A stretch of 64,000 nucleotides of DNA from Thiobacillus sp. 0-1251 (GTDB lineage Bacteria > Pseudomonadota > Gammaproteobacteria > Burkholderiales > Thiobacillaceae): positions 186,001 to 250,000 of the forward strand of contig MKWL01000002.1 of assembly GCA_001899305.1 (NCBI GenBank). The letters run 5' to 3'. Within the stretch, counting starts at the first letter, position 1, and each line of letters begins with the position of its first letter. The translations under genes and the position numbers were made by a program. Below the pieces are notes generated by a model. The model was not told the DNA's origin, searched no databases, and was given only the letters and a program-made list of their open reading frames with translations. Shown in pieces: positions 14,754-23,843 of the stretch.

Positions 14754-16439
14754 ATGCAATCAAATAGACATGCCGCGGCGGCGTCTTGGCCGATGTATGG
14801 CTCTGCCACGACCACGCTCAAAACCCCGGCTGCTACCCCGCAGGGCACCGATCGACCGATGCACCGCATGACGTTCAGGATGCTGTTCATGGGGTCGGTT
14901 TTCGCTTGTGCGCTCGCGAGCCCGGGCCCGGCTCCTGCCGCGGAAGCCGAGGCGGACACCCCTGAACGCGTGCTCGTGCCGTTTAATCCTGGCTGGCAAC
15001 TCACGCCCGATCGTTTCGACCCATACCTCCTCGCGCAAGATATTGCCAGCGCGACGGATGTCACGTCTCCAGCCGTGTCCACACCTACCGATACCCCTGT
15101 CGCGCAGCTCGAAGGCTCCGTAAAAAGGGAGGCCCGCCCCAACTATGCCCTTCCGGCCGTGGAGATTATCGGATTCAATTTCCTGCTCAACCGGTTCAAC
15201 TACCACTTCATCGACAAACCGGTCTACGACACCAGCCTGCAAACGATCCGGGACAATTTGAGCGCCAAATGGGTGGTCGACACTGATCCGTTCGCGGTGA
15301 ACCAGTTCATGCATCCGTATCAGGGCTCCGTTTATTTCGGGCTCGCACGCTCGTCTGGCCTCGACTACTGGAAGTCGCTTGGCTATACCTTCGGCGGCAG
15401 CCTGATCTGGGAGATTGCCGGCGAGACGGGGCCGCCTTCCATCAACGACTTCGTCACCACCGGCCTCGGCGGGACGTTTCTCGGCGAACCGCTGTTCCGC
15501 ATGGCGAACCTGCTGCTGGAGCACGGCGGCGACACGCCTGGATTCTGGCGTGAAACGGGGGCTGCGGCGATCTCCCCGCCGCTGGGCTTCAACCGGCTCG
15601 CCTTCGGCGACCGCTTCCGCGCGGTGTTTCAGAGCCACAATCCAGCCACCTACAGCTATGTCCGTTTCGGCTGGAACAAGATCGATGACGCACTCGATGG
15701 CATCGTGGGACAGACGGTGAAACGCGATACGGCCACCGTGGACTTTCACATGTCCTATGGGCTGCCCGGGAAGAACGGCTATCGCTATACACGTCCGTTC
15801 GACTACTTCGATTTCGATTTCACCGCGACGACCGCCAATGTGTTCGAGAACATCATGAGCCGCGGCCTCCTGATCGGAAAGGAATACGCGGCGGGCGACA
15901 ACTACCGCGGCATCTGGGGCCTCTATGGCAGCTACGACTACATCTCGCCGCAGACGTTTCGCGTCTCGAGCACCGCGGTGTCGTTCGGCACGACCGCGCA
16001 ATGGTGGATTACGGACAACGTGGCACTACTGGGCACCGCCCTTGCGGGTGTGGGCTACGGAGCCGCCGGGACCATACACGGTCAGGGTGAACGCAATTAC
16101 CATTACGGCGCCACGCCGCAGGCGCTCCTGTCGCTGCGCCTGCTATTGGGTGAGCGCGTCAACGTCGACTTGACGGCACGCTCCTACTACGTCAGCGATG
16201 TGGCTTCGACCGAGGACCGGGGCACAGAGCGCATCTTCCGGGGAGATGCGGCGTTTACCATGCGCATCCACGGCCCCCATGCCCTCACGCTCAAGTACAA
16301 CGCCTCGCGACGGGATGCGCGATACCCCGATATTCCCAACACCCTGCAGACCGTGAGAACCGTGAGCCTGCTCTACACCTACTATTTCGGCGATGCCAGG
16401 TTCGGCGCAGTCGAGTGGCGGGAGGCGGGCGAACGCTGA
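14754..16439 (+). CDS. DUF3943 outer-membrane protein
   Basis: The DUF3943 signature is clear at about 175-250: NQFMHPYQGSVYFGLARSSG, LIWEIAGETGPPSINDF, VTTGLGGTFLGEPLFRM. The C-terminal half consists of amphipathic strands ending with an aromatic (LLYTYYF), as expected for an outer-membrane barrel. The start is uncertain: ATG 14754 has an ideal GGAGG 5 nt upstream, but then about 35 residues precede the signal peptide. Starting at 14859 or 14868 (MHRMTFRMLFMGSVFACALA) gives a normal leader cleaved near PAPAAEA. I kept the start supported by the ribosome-binding site. Function unknown; some relatives lie near lipid or phospholipase genes. Confidence 0.8.
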   Translation: MQSNRHAAAASWPMYGSATTTLKTPAATPQGTDRPMHRMTFRMLFMGSVFACALASPGPAPAAEAEADTPERVLVPFNPGWQLTPDRFDPYLLAQDIASATDVTSPAVSTPTDTPVAQLEGSVKREARPNYALPAVEIIGFNFLLNRFNYHFIDKPVYDTSLQTIRDNLSAKWVVDTDPFAVNQFMHPYQGSVYFGLARSSGLDYWKSLGYTFGGSLIWEIAGETGPPSINDFVTTGLGGTFLGEPLFRMANLLLEHGGDTPGFWRETGAAAISPPLGFNRLAFGDRFRAVFQSHNPATYSYVRFGWNKIDDALDGIVGQTVKRDTATVDFHMSYGLPGKNGYRYTRPFDYFDFDFTATTANVFENIMSRGLLIGKEYAAGDNYRGIWGLYGSYDYISPQTFRVSSTAVSFGTTAQWWITDNVALLGTALAGVGYGAAGTIHGQGERNYHYGATPQALLSLRLLLGERVNVDLTARSYYVSDVASTEDRGTERIFRGDAAFTMRIHGPHALTLKYNASRRDARYPDIPNTLQTVRTVSLLYTYYFGDARFGAVEWREAGER

Positions 16440-16618
16440 AAGGGATATCGACGACGCGCGGCTCGCAGACACCACCCATTGGCCCCGCCAACTGAAGCGC
16501 GCGACGAGGCTCGCGGATTAAAGGCGGATAAACGGGCCAGGGTCGAAATACCTCGCAACCCTGACGGGTTTCGAGTCCGGCCGGGGATGTCCCAATTCCA
16601 TTGCGCTGGCCTCGGCGA

Positions 16619-17011
16619 TCAGCGCCGATTGATACTGATCCGCCCGGGCCCCATGAGTAGCAGCGCAATCGCAGTGAACAAGAACATGCCCTGCAGTTCC
16701 AGCGCCCAGCCACCCTGCTCGTTGAGGCTCGTGAGTTGCGCGAGGTGGGCAAGCGCGAAGGCAAAGAACATGTTGGCGGCGACCAGCGCGGCGCCGATGC
16801 GCGCGTAGAAGCCGGCGATGAGCAGGAGTGGGCCGAGCACTTCGCCGGCATACACGCCGTAGGCGAAGAAGGCGGGCATGCCCATGCCGGTCACCATGCC
16901 CTCGATCGGGGCGATGCCGTGCCGGAGCTTGGCGATGCCGTGCAGCAGAATCAGGATGCCGAGGGTAAGACGCAAGACCAGCTTGCCGACATCGTCCAGA
17001 TTGTTTTTCAT
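16619..17011 (-). CDS. DoxX family membrane protein
   Basis: A 130-residue protein with four hydrophobic segments (LVLRLTLGILILLHGIAKL, PAFFAYGVYAGEVLGPLLLI, FFAFALAHL, LFTAIALLLMGPGRI), typical of DoxX/YphA-type proteins; the first segment carries the family HGIAKL stretch. Some relatives are quinol oxidase subunits of thiosulfate oxidation, but small stand-alone members like this have unclear roles. The ATG at 17011 is preferred because GGGAG lies 7 nt upstream; the ATG at 17017 is too close to it. The frame extends to 17071 without support. Confidence 0.8.
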   Translation of the reverse strand: MKNNLDDVGKLVLRLTLGILILLHGIAKLRHGIAPIEGMVTGMGMPAFFAYGVYAGEVLGPLLLIAGFYARIGAALVAANMFFAFALAHLAQLTSLNEQGGWALELQGMFLFTAIALLLMGPGRISINRR

Positions 17012-17135
17012 CGCCATGCTCCCGGTTGAGGATACGTTGTGAGAACTATCGTGTCTTTGGAGTTTCTTCACCTTAAGATATTGGCTTCAAGGTGCAAGGC
17101 CGGATCTCCCGCCCCCATAGCCTGTTCCCCCTTGC

Positions 17136-18137
17136 CTACCGGCTGGCCTGCGTCCGCTTCCACGCGGCGGGCGGCAGGCCGACCATACGCTTGAATGCGC
17201 GCGAGAACGCGGCTTCGGATTCGTAGCCCACTTCCAGGGCAATGGTCGCCACGGTGCGATTCGATTCCCGCAGCAGCCGGCTGCCGAGCTGGATGCGCCA
17301 GCTGGCGAGGTAGTGCATCGGCGGATCACCGAGGGTTTGCATGAAGCGTTCGTGCAGCGCGGAACGCGACAGGCCGACTTCGCGGGCGAGGTCGTCGACT
17401 GTCCAGGCCTGGTCCGGGCGTTGGTGCATGCGTTCGAGCGCCTTGCCGACGTAGCGGTCGCGCAGTCCGGCGAGCCAGCCGGTCGCGTTCTCGGGCAGGG
17501 TGTCGAGATAGCGGCGCGCGGCGTCGACGAACATCATCTCGGCGAGCCGTTCGAGCACGGCGTCGCCGCCGGGCCGCGGACTGCTGGATTCGACGACCGC
17601 CTGCTCGATCACGCGGGCGGCCCAGCCGCTGGCGCGTTCGGCCGGCAGATGCAGGATGGGCGGCAGCGCCGCAATCAGGGGATTGAACGGCCGCAGGTCG
17701 CAGCCGAGGAAGCCGCACACGGCGATCATGTCCGCCGCCTCGACGGGCAGCGGCGACCCCGGCTCGACCACGCCATGATGAAAGGCGATCGGCATGGGCT
17801 TGGGAACGTTGCGGGTGGAGAACACCCACTCGGCGGTCCGGCGCAGCGGCTCGATGCCCGGTGCGCTCGACAGGACGTGGCGATCGCCCTGCGGAAACAT
17901 GACGATGTCGCCGGTGGCCAGTTTCACCGGCGGCTGGCCGGCGACCGCGGCCCAGCCGTTGCCCTTGGCGATCATGTGGTACTCGATGACATGCTCGCAG
18001 CCGGGCATCACCGCTTCGGCGATCTCGCCGGCCGGCGGCGCCTCGGTGGACCAGGGATCGCTGCAGCTCACGTAATAGAACACGGCGCCGCGCACGCGCA
18101 CGGTGCGCAGCAGATCGGAAAGTGTGTCTCGGCTCAT
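17136..18137 (-). CDS. AraC family transcriptional regulator with cupin sensor
   Basis: A 333-residue regulator. The N-terminal AraC-binding cupin (about 1-190) contains VIEYHMIAKGNGWAAVAG and GDIVMFPQGDRHVLS. Two helix-turn-helix motifs lie at the C-terminus (about 230-330: WTVDDLAREVGLSRSALHER and VATIALEVGYESEAAFSRAF). This architecture matches the RCS-type AraC_binding_2 regulators often next to oxidoreductases. The ATG at 18137 follows an AAGG element and gives a standard N-terminus; the open frame upstream has no support. It is divergent from the methyltransferase at 18391, a likely target. Confidence 0.88.
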   Translation of the reverse strand: MSRDTLSDLLRTVRVRGAVFYYVSCSDPWSTEAPPAGEIAEAVMPGCEHVIEYHMIAKGNGWAAVAGQPPVKLATGDIVMFPQGDRHVLSSAPGIEPLRRTAEWVFSTRNVPKPMPIAFHHGVVEPGSPLPVEAADMIAVCGFLGCDLRPFNPLIAALPPILHLPAERASGWAARVIEQAVVESSSPRPGGDAVLERLAEMMFVDAARRYLDTLPENATGWLAGLRDRYVGKALERMHQRPDQAWTVDDLAREVGLSRSALHERFMQTLGDPPMHYLASWRIQLGSRLLRESNRTVATIALEVGYESEAAFSRAFKRMVGLPPAAWKRTQASR

Positions 18138-18390
18138 GGGTATGGACCTTTCGACGGGCGATCGATCGGGAAGCGCAAACCTGCAATCGGGGGGCAACGA
18201 ATCCCGGACGCTTGAGCATATTTGCGCGACGCAGAGTGAAGTGTCAATCAGGCGGCTTCGTGACAATGGGGGCGCTGACTGACCGGCTGCGATGCGGAGA
18301 CGACGCATCGCTTTGAAAGCCGGGCAACCAGGCAGCGGACGACCGGCCCCGCCGGTCCCCTTCCATCCGAATGAGGAGAGGAGCATCCCC

Positions 18391-19260
18391 ATGACTACCG
18401 AACTGAATGTTTGTACCCCGGCCGCACCGCCCGTGGCGCCTGCCCCCGGCCCGGGCCAGGTCGATTTCGGCGCGATCAAGCAGCGCCAGCACGCCACCTG
18501 GGCGAGCGGCAACTATGCCATCGTCGGCACCACGCTGCAGATCGTCGGCGAACACCTGGCGGAAGCGGTGGACCTGCGTGCCGGCGAAGAGGTGCTGGAC
18601 GTGGCCGCCGGCAACGGCAACGCCACGCTGGCGGCGGCGCGCCGCTTTGCCCGCGTGACCTCGACCGACTATGTGCCGGAGCTGCTCGAGAAAGGCGCCG
18701 AGCGCGCCCGCGCCAATGGGCTGGAAGTCCACTTCCAGGCGGCCGATGCGGAAGATCTGCCGTTTGCTGACCATGCCTTCGATGTCGCGCTGTCCACGTT
18801 CGGCGTGATGTTCGCGCCCGACCAGGCCCGCGCGGCGCGGGAGCTGACGCGCGTGGTACGCAGCGGCGGCCGCATCGGCCTGGCGAACTGGACGCCCGAA
18901 GGCTTCATCGGCGACCTGTTTCGCCTGATCGCTTCCTATGTGCCGCCGCCGGCCGGCGTGCAATCGCCGATGCGGTGGGGAACCGAGCCGCGCATCGTCG
19001 AGCTGTTCGGCCCGGATGCCACCGACATCCGCTGCGAGCGACGCCGCTTCAACTTTCGCTATCAATCCGCCGCGCACTGGATCGAGGTGTTCCGCAACTT
19101 CTACGGCCCCACCTACAAGGTGTACGCCGCGCTCGATCCCGATCGGCAGGCGAGCCTGACCCGGGACATCGGCGCGCTGCTCGAACGCCAGAACGTCGGC
19201 GGCGCGCATTCGCTGGTCGTCCCCAGCGAGTATCTGGAGGTCGTAATCATCCGGAAGTAG
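18391..19260 (+). CDS. Class I SAM-dependent methyltransferase
   Basis: A 289-residue UbiE/COQ5-like methyltransferase. Motif I is EVLDVAAGNGNATLAAARRF (about 66-85), with VTSTDYVPELLE and AADAEDLPFADHAFDVALS following. A Pro/Ala-rich N-terminus of about 20 residues precedes the domain. GGAGAGGAG lies just upstream of the ATG at 18391, fixing this start rather than the earlier in-frame codons. It is divergent from the AraC regulator and heads a plus-strand run ending with DUF899, so it may be part of that regulon. Substrate unknown. Confidence 0.85.
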   Translation: MTTELNVCTPAAPPVAPAPGPGQVDFGAIKQRQHATWASGNYAIVGTTLQIVGEHLAEAVDLRAGEEVLDVAAGNGNATLAAARRFARVTSTDYVPELLEKGAERARANGLEVHFQAADAEDLPFADHAFDVALSTFGVMFAPDQARAARELTRVVRSGGRIGLANWTPEGFIGDLFRLIASYVPPPAGVQSPMRWGTEPRIVELFGPDATDIRCERRRFNFRYQSAAHWIEVFRNFYGPTYKVYAALDPDRQASLTRDIGALLERQNVGGAHSLVVPSEYLEVVIIRK

Positions 19261-19337
19261 TCCGCCACGACCGAGCCGTGACCGGGAAAGAGCCCGACGC
19301 CTTTGATCGCGGCTCCCTTGATGGGTACCCTGTCGCG

Positions 19338-20558
19338 ATGGATTCCCTGATCGCCGCTGCCGCGCGCGCGCTCGCAGCCGGCGACGCGCTCGGTGCCCTC
19401 AAGCGTGTCGCCCTGCGCGACGACCCGCCAGCGCTCGCCCTGCGCGGCACCGCCCTGGCCCAGCTCGGCGACTACCCGCGCGCGCGCGAGCTGCTGCGGC
19501 GCGCCGCCCGCGGCTTTGGCGCACGCGAGCACGTGGCGCACGCCCGCTGCGTGGTCGCGGAGGCGGAGGTGGCGCTGGCGATGCGCGACCTCCTCGGCTC
19601 GCCGCGCACGCTGGCGGCCGCGACGGCCACGCTCGAGGCACGCGCCGATCGTGCCAATGCGCTGCACGCGCGTCTGATCCTGGTGCGCCGACTGCTGCTG
19701 CTCGGCCGCCTCGACGAGGCCGCATCCGCCCTGTCCACGCTCGATACGCAGGGCCTGCCGCCATCGCTGCGGGCGATCGCGGAACTGGCCACGGCCGAGG
19801 TGGCGCTGCGCTCGTTGCGGACGGCAGCTGCGCAGGCTGCGCTCACGCACGCCCTGGATGCAGCCGGACGCGCAGGCGTGCCCGCCCTCCTCGCCGAGGT
19901 AGGCGAGGCGCGCGCTGCGCTCGATCGTCCCGCCGCCCGCCGCGTCCACGCGGACCGCGAACAACCGCTGCGCCTCGACGAGGTGGAAGCCCTGTTCGCC
20001 TCGGGAGCACTGGTGGTCGACGCCTGCCGCCGCGGCCTGCGCACCGGCACGATCTGGCGGCCGCTGGCGCGTCGGCCGGTGCTGTTCGCGCTGGCGCGCG
20101 CGCTCGCCGAGGCGTGGCCGGGCGATGTGAGCCGAGACGTCTTGATCGCGCGCGCGTTCCACACTCGCCGTCCTGACGAGACGCACCGTGCGCGCCTGCG
20201 CGTGGAGATCGGCCGTCTGCGCGCACTGGCTGCGCCGCTCGCGCATATCGAGGCCACCGCGCGCGGCTTTGCGCTCACGCCGCGCGACGCGGACGCCGTG
20301 GTCGTGGTGGTGCCTCCCATCGACGGCGACCAGGCGTCGCTGCTGGCGCTGCTTGCCGACGGTACGGCCTGGTCGACCTCGGCCCTCGCGCTGGCGCTCG
20401 GGGCCAGCCAGCGTACGGTGCAGCGCGCGCTCGTCGAACTGGAGGCAGAGGAAAAGGTGCGCTCGATCGGGCGCGCCCGCACGCAGCGCTGGATGGCGCC
20501 GCCGCTGGCCGGATTCACGACGATCTTGTTACTCCCCACTGCGCTGCCGCTCGGCTAA
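19338..20558 (+). CDS. Helix-turn-helix protein with TPR-like N-terminal region
   Basis: A 406-residue Ala/Arg-rich protein. The N-terminal 200 residues are helical repeats resembling TPRs (LALRGTALAQLGDYPRAREL and similar). The middle region (about 215-310) resembles an OmpR/SARP-type winged helix (DVSRDVLIARAFHTRRPDET, RARLRVEIGRLRALA). A C-terminal helix-turn-helix is clear (WSTSALALALGASQRTVQRA, about 350-370). It is probably a transcription factor for the neighbouring genes. The ATG at 19338 is the start that fits the repeat region, but no good ribosome-binding site precedes it. The next gene begins 48 bp downstream on the same strand. Confidence 0.7.
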   Translation: MDSLIAAAARALAAGDALGALKRVALRDDPPALALRGTALAQLGDYPRARELLRRAARGFGAREHVAHARCVVAEAEVALAMRDLLGSPRTLAAATATLEARADRANALHARLILVRRLLLLGRLDEAASALSTLDTQGLPPSLRAIAELATAEVALRSLRTAAAQAALTHALDAAGRAGVPALLAEVGEARAALDRPAARRVHADREQPLRLDEVEALFASGALVVDACRRGLRTGTIWRPLARRPVLFALARALAEAWPGDVSRDVLIARAFHTRRPDETHRARLRVEIGRLRALAAPLAHIEATARGFALTPRDADAVVVVVPPIDGDQASLLALLADGTAWSTSALALALGASQRTVQRALVELEAEEKVRSIGRARTQRWMAPPLAGFTTILLLPTALPLG

Positions 20559-20605
20559 ATTGAGTCTCACGGCGCCATTCCGGCGCGCCCAAAGGAGTCA
20601 ATTTG

Positions 20606-21292
20606 ATGACCGCACCCCAAGCCAAGACAGTCGAATCCCCCTCCCAGACACCGGCACGCGCCGCCGAGATCGTGCGTGAATACGGCCCCTTCGCTGGCGC
20701 CGATCACGTCCACGGCGTCTCCCACGACGGCCACCGCGTCTGGGTCGCCACCGGATCCAGGCTGGTCGCCTTCGATCCCGAAAGCGGCCAGCTCGCGCAT
20801 ACGCTCGATCGCGCCGGCGACGCCGGCACCGCCTTCGACGGCACGCACCTTTACCAAATCGCCGACGCGCGCATCGACAAGATCGATCCCGTCACCGGCG
20901 AGGTCGTGGCGTCGATTCCGGCACCCGGGCACGGCAGCGACTCCGGGCTCGCCTGGGCCGAAGGCAGCCTGTGGGTGGGACAGTATCGCGACCGCAAGAT
21001 CCACCAGATCGATCCCGCCACCGGCGACATCCTGCGCACCATCGAATCCAACCGCTTCGTCACCGGCGTGACCTGGGTCGACGGCGAGTTGTGGCACGGC
21101 ACCTGGGAAGACGACGGCAGCGAACTCCGCCGCATCGACCCGGAGAGCGGCGCCGTGCTCGAACGGCTCGAGATGCCATCCGGCGTCGGCGTCAGCGGGT
21201 TGGAGTCCGACGGCGCAAACCTGTTTTATTGCGGCGGCGGGCCGAGCGGAAAGGTCCGTGCCGTGCGGCGTCCGAAACAAGGCAGATCATGA
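20606..21292 (+). CDS. Beta-propeller (Vgb / glutamine-cyclotransferase-like) protein
   Basis: A 228-residue protein built of repeated blades with a DGxxVWVA/LAFD-like pattern (DGHRVWVATGSRLVAFDPES, DGTHLYQIADARIDKIDP, AEGSLWVGQYRDRKIHQIDP, VDGELWHGTWEDDGSELRRI). It resembles Vgb lyase and SMP-30/glutaminyl-cyclase-like propellers. No signal peptide is visible, so it is likely cytosolic. An AAAGGAG site 8 nt before the ATG at 20606 sets the start. It precedes a DUF899 gene by 14 bp. Enzymatic activity is not predictable. Confidence 0.75.
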   Translation: MTAPQAKTVESPSQTPARAAEIVREYGPFAGADHVHGVSHDGHRVWVATGSRLVAFDPESGQLAHTLDRAGDAGTAFDGTHLYQIADARIDKIDPVTGEVVASIPAPGHGSDSGLAWAEGSLWVGQYRDRKIHQIDPATGDILRTIESNRFVTGVTWVDGELWHGTWEDDGSELRRIDPESGAVLERLEMPSGVGVSGLESDGANLFYCGGGPSGKVRAVRRPKQGRS

Positions 21293-21306
21293 GCAAGGAG
21301 ACAGAC

Positions 21307-22101
21307 ATGGATACGATGGCCAAACACACGATCGGAACACGTGAAGCCTGGCTCGCAGCAAGGCTCGAGTTGCTCGAGGACGAGAAAGAACTGACGCGGC
21401 GCAGCGACGAGATGGCACGGCGGCGGCAGGCGCTGCCGTGGGTTCGCGTCGACAAGGACTATCGCTTCGACACCGACGAGGGGAATGCCTCGCTGGCCGA
21501 CCTCTTCCGCGGGAATTCGCAGCTTCTCGTCTACCATTTCATGTTCGGCCCCGACTACAAGGCAGGCTGTCCGACGTGCTCGTCGATTGCGGACGGCTTT
21601 GATGGCTTCGCCGTTCACCTGGCCAACCACGACGTCACTTTGGCGGCGGTGTCGCGGGCACCGCTCGCCAAACTCCAGGCGTACAAGCAGCGGATGGGCT
21701 GGACCTTTCCCTGGGCCTCATCGCTCGACGGCGACTTCAACTTCGACTTCGACGCCTCGTACTCCGAGGCGCAGCAGCGCGAGACGGGCATCGAATACAA
21801 CTATCGGCGCGAGCCGCCGATGGCGCCGATTCCCTTCACGATGGGCAAGGAAGCCGGCGACCAATCTCCGCCCGTCCAGAATGCCATCATGACCGGAACC
21901 GATGTCTCGACCTACCTGCGCGAGCGCCCCGGCATGAGCGCATTCGCGCTCGAGGACGGCGTCGTCTACCACACCTACTCCACCTATGCGCGCGGGCTGG
22001 ACGGCCTCTGGGGCATGTATCAGTGGCTCGACCGCGCACCCAGGGGACGCAACGAAACGGGCATGTGGTGGCGCCGTCACGACGAGTACGGCAAGCGCTG
22101 A
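21307..22101 (+). CDS. DUF899 thioredoxin-like protein
   Basis: A 264-residue DUF899 protein. Family landmarks are LLEDEKELTRRSDEMARRRQ, LPWVRVDKDYRF, LLVYHFMFGPDYKAGCPTCS (a CxxC in a thioredoxin-like position) and YHTYSTYARGLDGLWGMYQW. The fold is thioredoxin-like; the reaction is not established. AAGGAG 6 nt upstream favours the ATG at 21307; an ATG at 21289 overlapping the previous stop is the alternative and would couple translation. It follows the beta-propeller gene and is followed by a DUF2182 remnant. Confidence 0.85.
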   Translation: MDTMAKHTIGTREAWLAARLELLEDEKELTRRSDEMARRRQALPWVRVDKDYRFDTDEGNASLADLFRGNSQLLVYHFMFGPDYKAGCPTCSSIADGFDGFAVHLANHDVTLAAVSRAPLAKLQAYKQRMGWTFPWASSLDGDFNFDFDASYSEAQQRETGIEYNYRREPPMAPIPFTMGKEAGDQSPPVQNAIMTGTDVSTYLRERPGMSAFALEDGVVYHTYSTYARGLDGLWGMYQWLDRAPRGRNETGMWWRRHDEYGKR

Positions 22102-22110
22102 GGACAGGCC

Positions 22111-22260
22111 ATGCTTTCCGCGCGGGCGTCCCAGCACGTCTTTCTTGGCGTATCGGCGCTACGCTTCGCGGCAAGCGCGGCAGCGACGATCGTCTGGAGT
22201 ACGGCCATGTCGGGAATGGGCGCAATGTCGATGCCAAGCGGCTTCATTGCGATTGCCGCC
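22111..22260 (+). pseudogene. Remnant of a DUF2182 membrane protein
   Basis: About 50 codons reading HVFLGVSALRFAASAAATIV and STAMSGMGAMSMPSG match, as I recall the family, the N-terminal membrane segment and Met/Gly-rich loop of DUF2182 metal-binding membrane proteins. Those are normally about 250 residues and often neighbour DUF899 and DUF1326 genes. After about residue 48 the similarity ends and the frame runs into the glycosylase gene. The rest of the gene is missing. No start with a good ribosome-binding site was seen. Confidence 0.45.
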
Positions 22261-22337
22261 TGTCCATGGCAGCCTACGTACCGGGCGTCCATTCGATCAG
22301 CCAGGTCATCAAGTACTCATCTCACCCACACTAGCCG

Positions 22338-22841
22338 ATGCACGCCCAAGGTTTCCCGCCCATCGCCGACGCGCACGCGCGAATCCTGGTCCTCGGCAGC
22401 CTGCCCGGGCAGGTGTCGCTCCAGCGGCAGCAGTACTACGCGCAGCCGCAGAATGCGTTCTGGAAAATCATGGGACGTCTCTTCGGGGCAGGACCGGGAC
22501 TGCCCTACGCGAACCGCGTGCACGGCCTGATCGGGAACGGGATCGCGCTGTGGGATGTCTGCGCCGCGGCGCAACGACCGGGCAGCCTCGATTCCGCGAT
22601 CGTTCATTCGAGCGTGGTGCCGAATGATCTCGCCGCGTTCCTGGCAAGCCATCCGGACGTCGGACTCGTCTGCTTCAACGGCAGCAAGGCGGCCGAGCTC
22701 TACCGCAGGCTCGTGCTGCCCGGCCTGCCCGAGACACTCCACGCCATCCGATACGCAACGCTGCCCTCGACCAGCCCGGCCCATGCGGCCATGCCGTTCG
22801 AAGAAAAACTGACGCGCTGGGCGGCCGTGCTGCAGAATTGA
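22338..22841 (+). CDS. DNA-deoxyinosine / uracil glycosylase (family 6-like)
   Basis: A 167-residue member of the uracil-DNA-glycosylase superfamily, closest to the hypoxanthine-DNA glycosylase (family 6) group that removes deaminated bases. Motif I is RILVLGSLPGQVSL followed by QQYYAQPQNAFWKIMGRLFG; the central strand is VGLVCFNGSKAAELYRRL; motif II is ATLPSTSPAHAAM. The protein is compact with no extra domains. It probably acts in base-excision repair as a single gene. It starts at an ATG 236 bp after DUF899. Confidence 0.88.
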   Translation: MHAQGFPPIADAHARILVLGSLPGQVSLQRQQYYAQPQNAFWKIMGRLFGAGPGLPYANRVHGLIGNGIALWDVCAAAQRPGSLDSAIVHSSVVPNDLAAFLASHPDVGLVCFNGSKAAELYRRLVLPGLPETLHAIRYATLPSTSPAHAAMPFEEKLTRWAAVLQN

Positions 22842-22901
22842 CGCCTCCAACGGGCGGCCACTCTTGATGCGGCCGCGAGTCATCCCTTTCTCCACGCCGC
22901 C

Positions 22902-23732
22902 ATGCCCGCTCGCCATTCCGTCATCGTCCGCAACCTGCTCCACCTTGCCGCCTCCGTCCTGCTGGTCATTGCGTGGTCCGGAATGGCTCGGGCGGCAGAA
23001 CCCTCGATCGAGATTGCCGTTGGCGCACAGCCGCATCGGTTCACTCGCACCGAACTGCTGAGGCACCCCGCACTTCGCAGCGTCGAGATTCGAAACGATG
23101 TGGCCTATCACCGCACGATGCGCTACCAGGCGATACCGCTCTCCGCGCTGATCACGTCATTGCCGCAGGTCGAGTCACTGCAATTCATCGCACGCGACGG
23201 CTTTGTCGCCAATATCCCGAGTGGCCTGCTTGCCGGCGGGGCGCAGCCCTGGCTGGCGATCGAACCGGCGGATGCCGCGTGGCCGGCGCTCAAGCCGGGA
23301 GGCGGCAGTGCCGGGCCGTTCTATCTGGTATGGCGGGCACCGAAAAAAGCCGGCATCTCGCCCGAGCAATGGCCTTACCAGATCGCCAGGATTGCGGACG
23401 CGGCGCCGCTGGAAACGCGCTATCCGCAAATCCAGCCCAGGACGGCCGCGAACAGTGCGGAGCGACGGGGGATGCAGGTATTCGTGACCCACTGCGCGGT
23501 CTGCCATACGATCAACGGCGGCGGCGATGCGGCGGTGGGCCCCGACCTGAACCGGCCGTTCAATCCGACCGAATACTTCAACGAGCCGTTCCTGCGCAAG
23601 CTGATCCGCGACCCGGCATCGGTTCGCAATTGGGGACGGCGCAGCATGCCGGGCTTCGCGCCGACGGTGCTGGGTGAGGCGCAGCTGGACGATCTGCTGG
23701 CCTATCTGCGCCAGATGGCCATTCAGCGCTGA
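22902..23732 (+). CDS. Exported c-type cytochrome with N-terminal molybdopterin-oxidoreductase-like region
   Basis: A 276-residue periplasmic protein. The signal peptide runs to about residue 31 (IAWSGMARAAEP). Residues 35-165 resemble a truncated oxidoreductase molybdopterin-binding-like fold (HRFTRTELLRHPALRSVEIR, YQAIPLSALI, GGGSAGPFYLVWRAP). The C-terminal cytochrome c domain has one CxxCH (HCAVCHTINGGG, about 200-211) and the distal Met in RRSMPGFAPTVL. Its length and layout fit small soluble electron carriers. The partner is unknown; no oxidase gene is adjacent. Confidence 0.8.
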   Translation: MPARHSVIVRNLLHLAASVLLVIAWSGMARAAEPSIEIAVGAQPHRFTRTELLRHPALRSVEIRNDVAYHRTMRYQAIPLSALITSLPQVESLQFIARDGFVANIPSGLLAGGAQPWLAIEPADAAWPALKPGGGSAGPFYLVWRAPKKAGISPEQWPYQIARIADAAPLETRYPQIQPRTAANSAERRGMQVFVTHCAVCHTINGGGDAAVGPDLNRPFNPTEYFNEPFLRKLIRDPASVRNWGRRSMPGFAPTVLGEAQLDDLLAYLRQMAIQR

Positions 23733-23843
23733 TACCGAAAACACATGCGATCCACGCCATTCGGCCCAGGGCCATTAGAATAGTCCTGTCTTCCGTCCGG
23801 CTTTGCCCTGCATCGCCTCCCTGCCAACTGACGCCGCTTCCCC

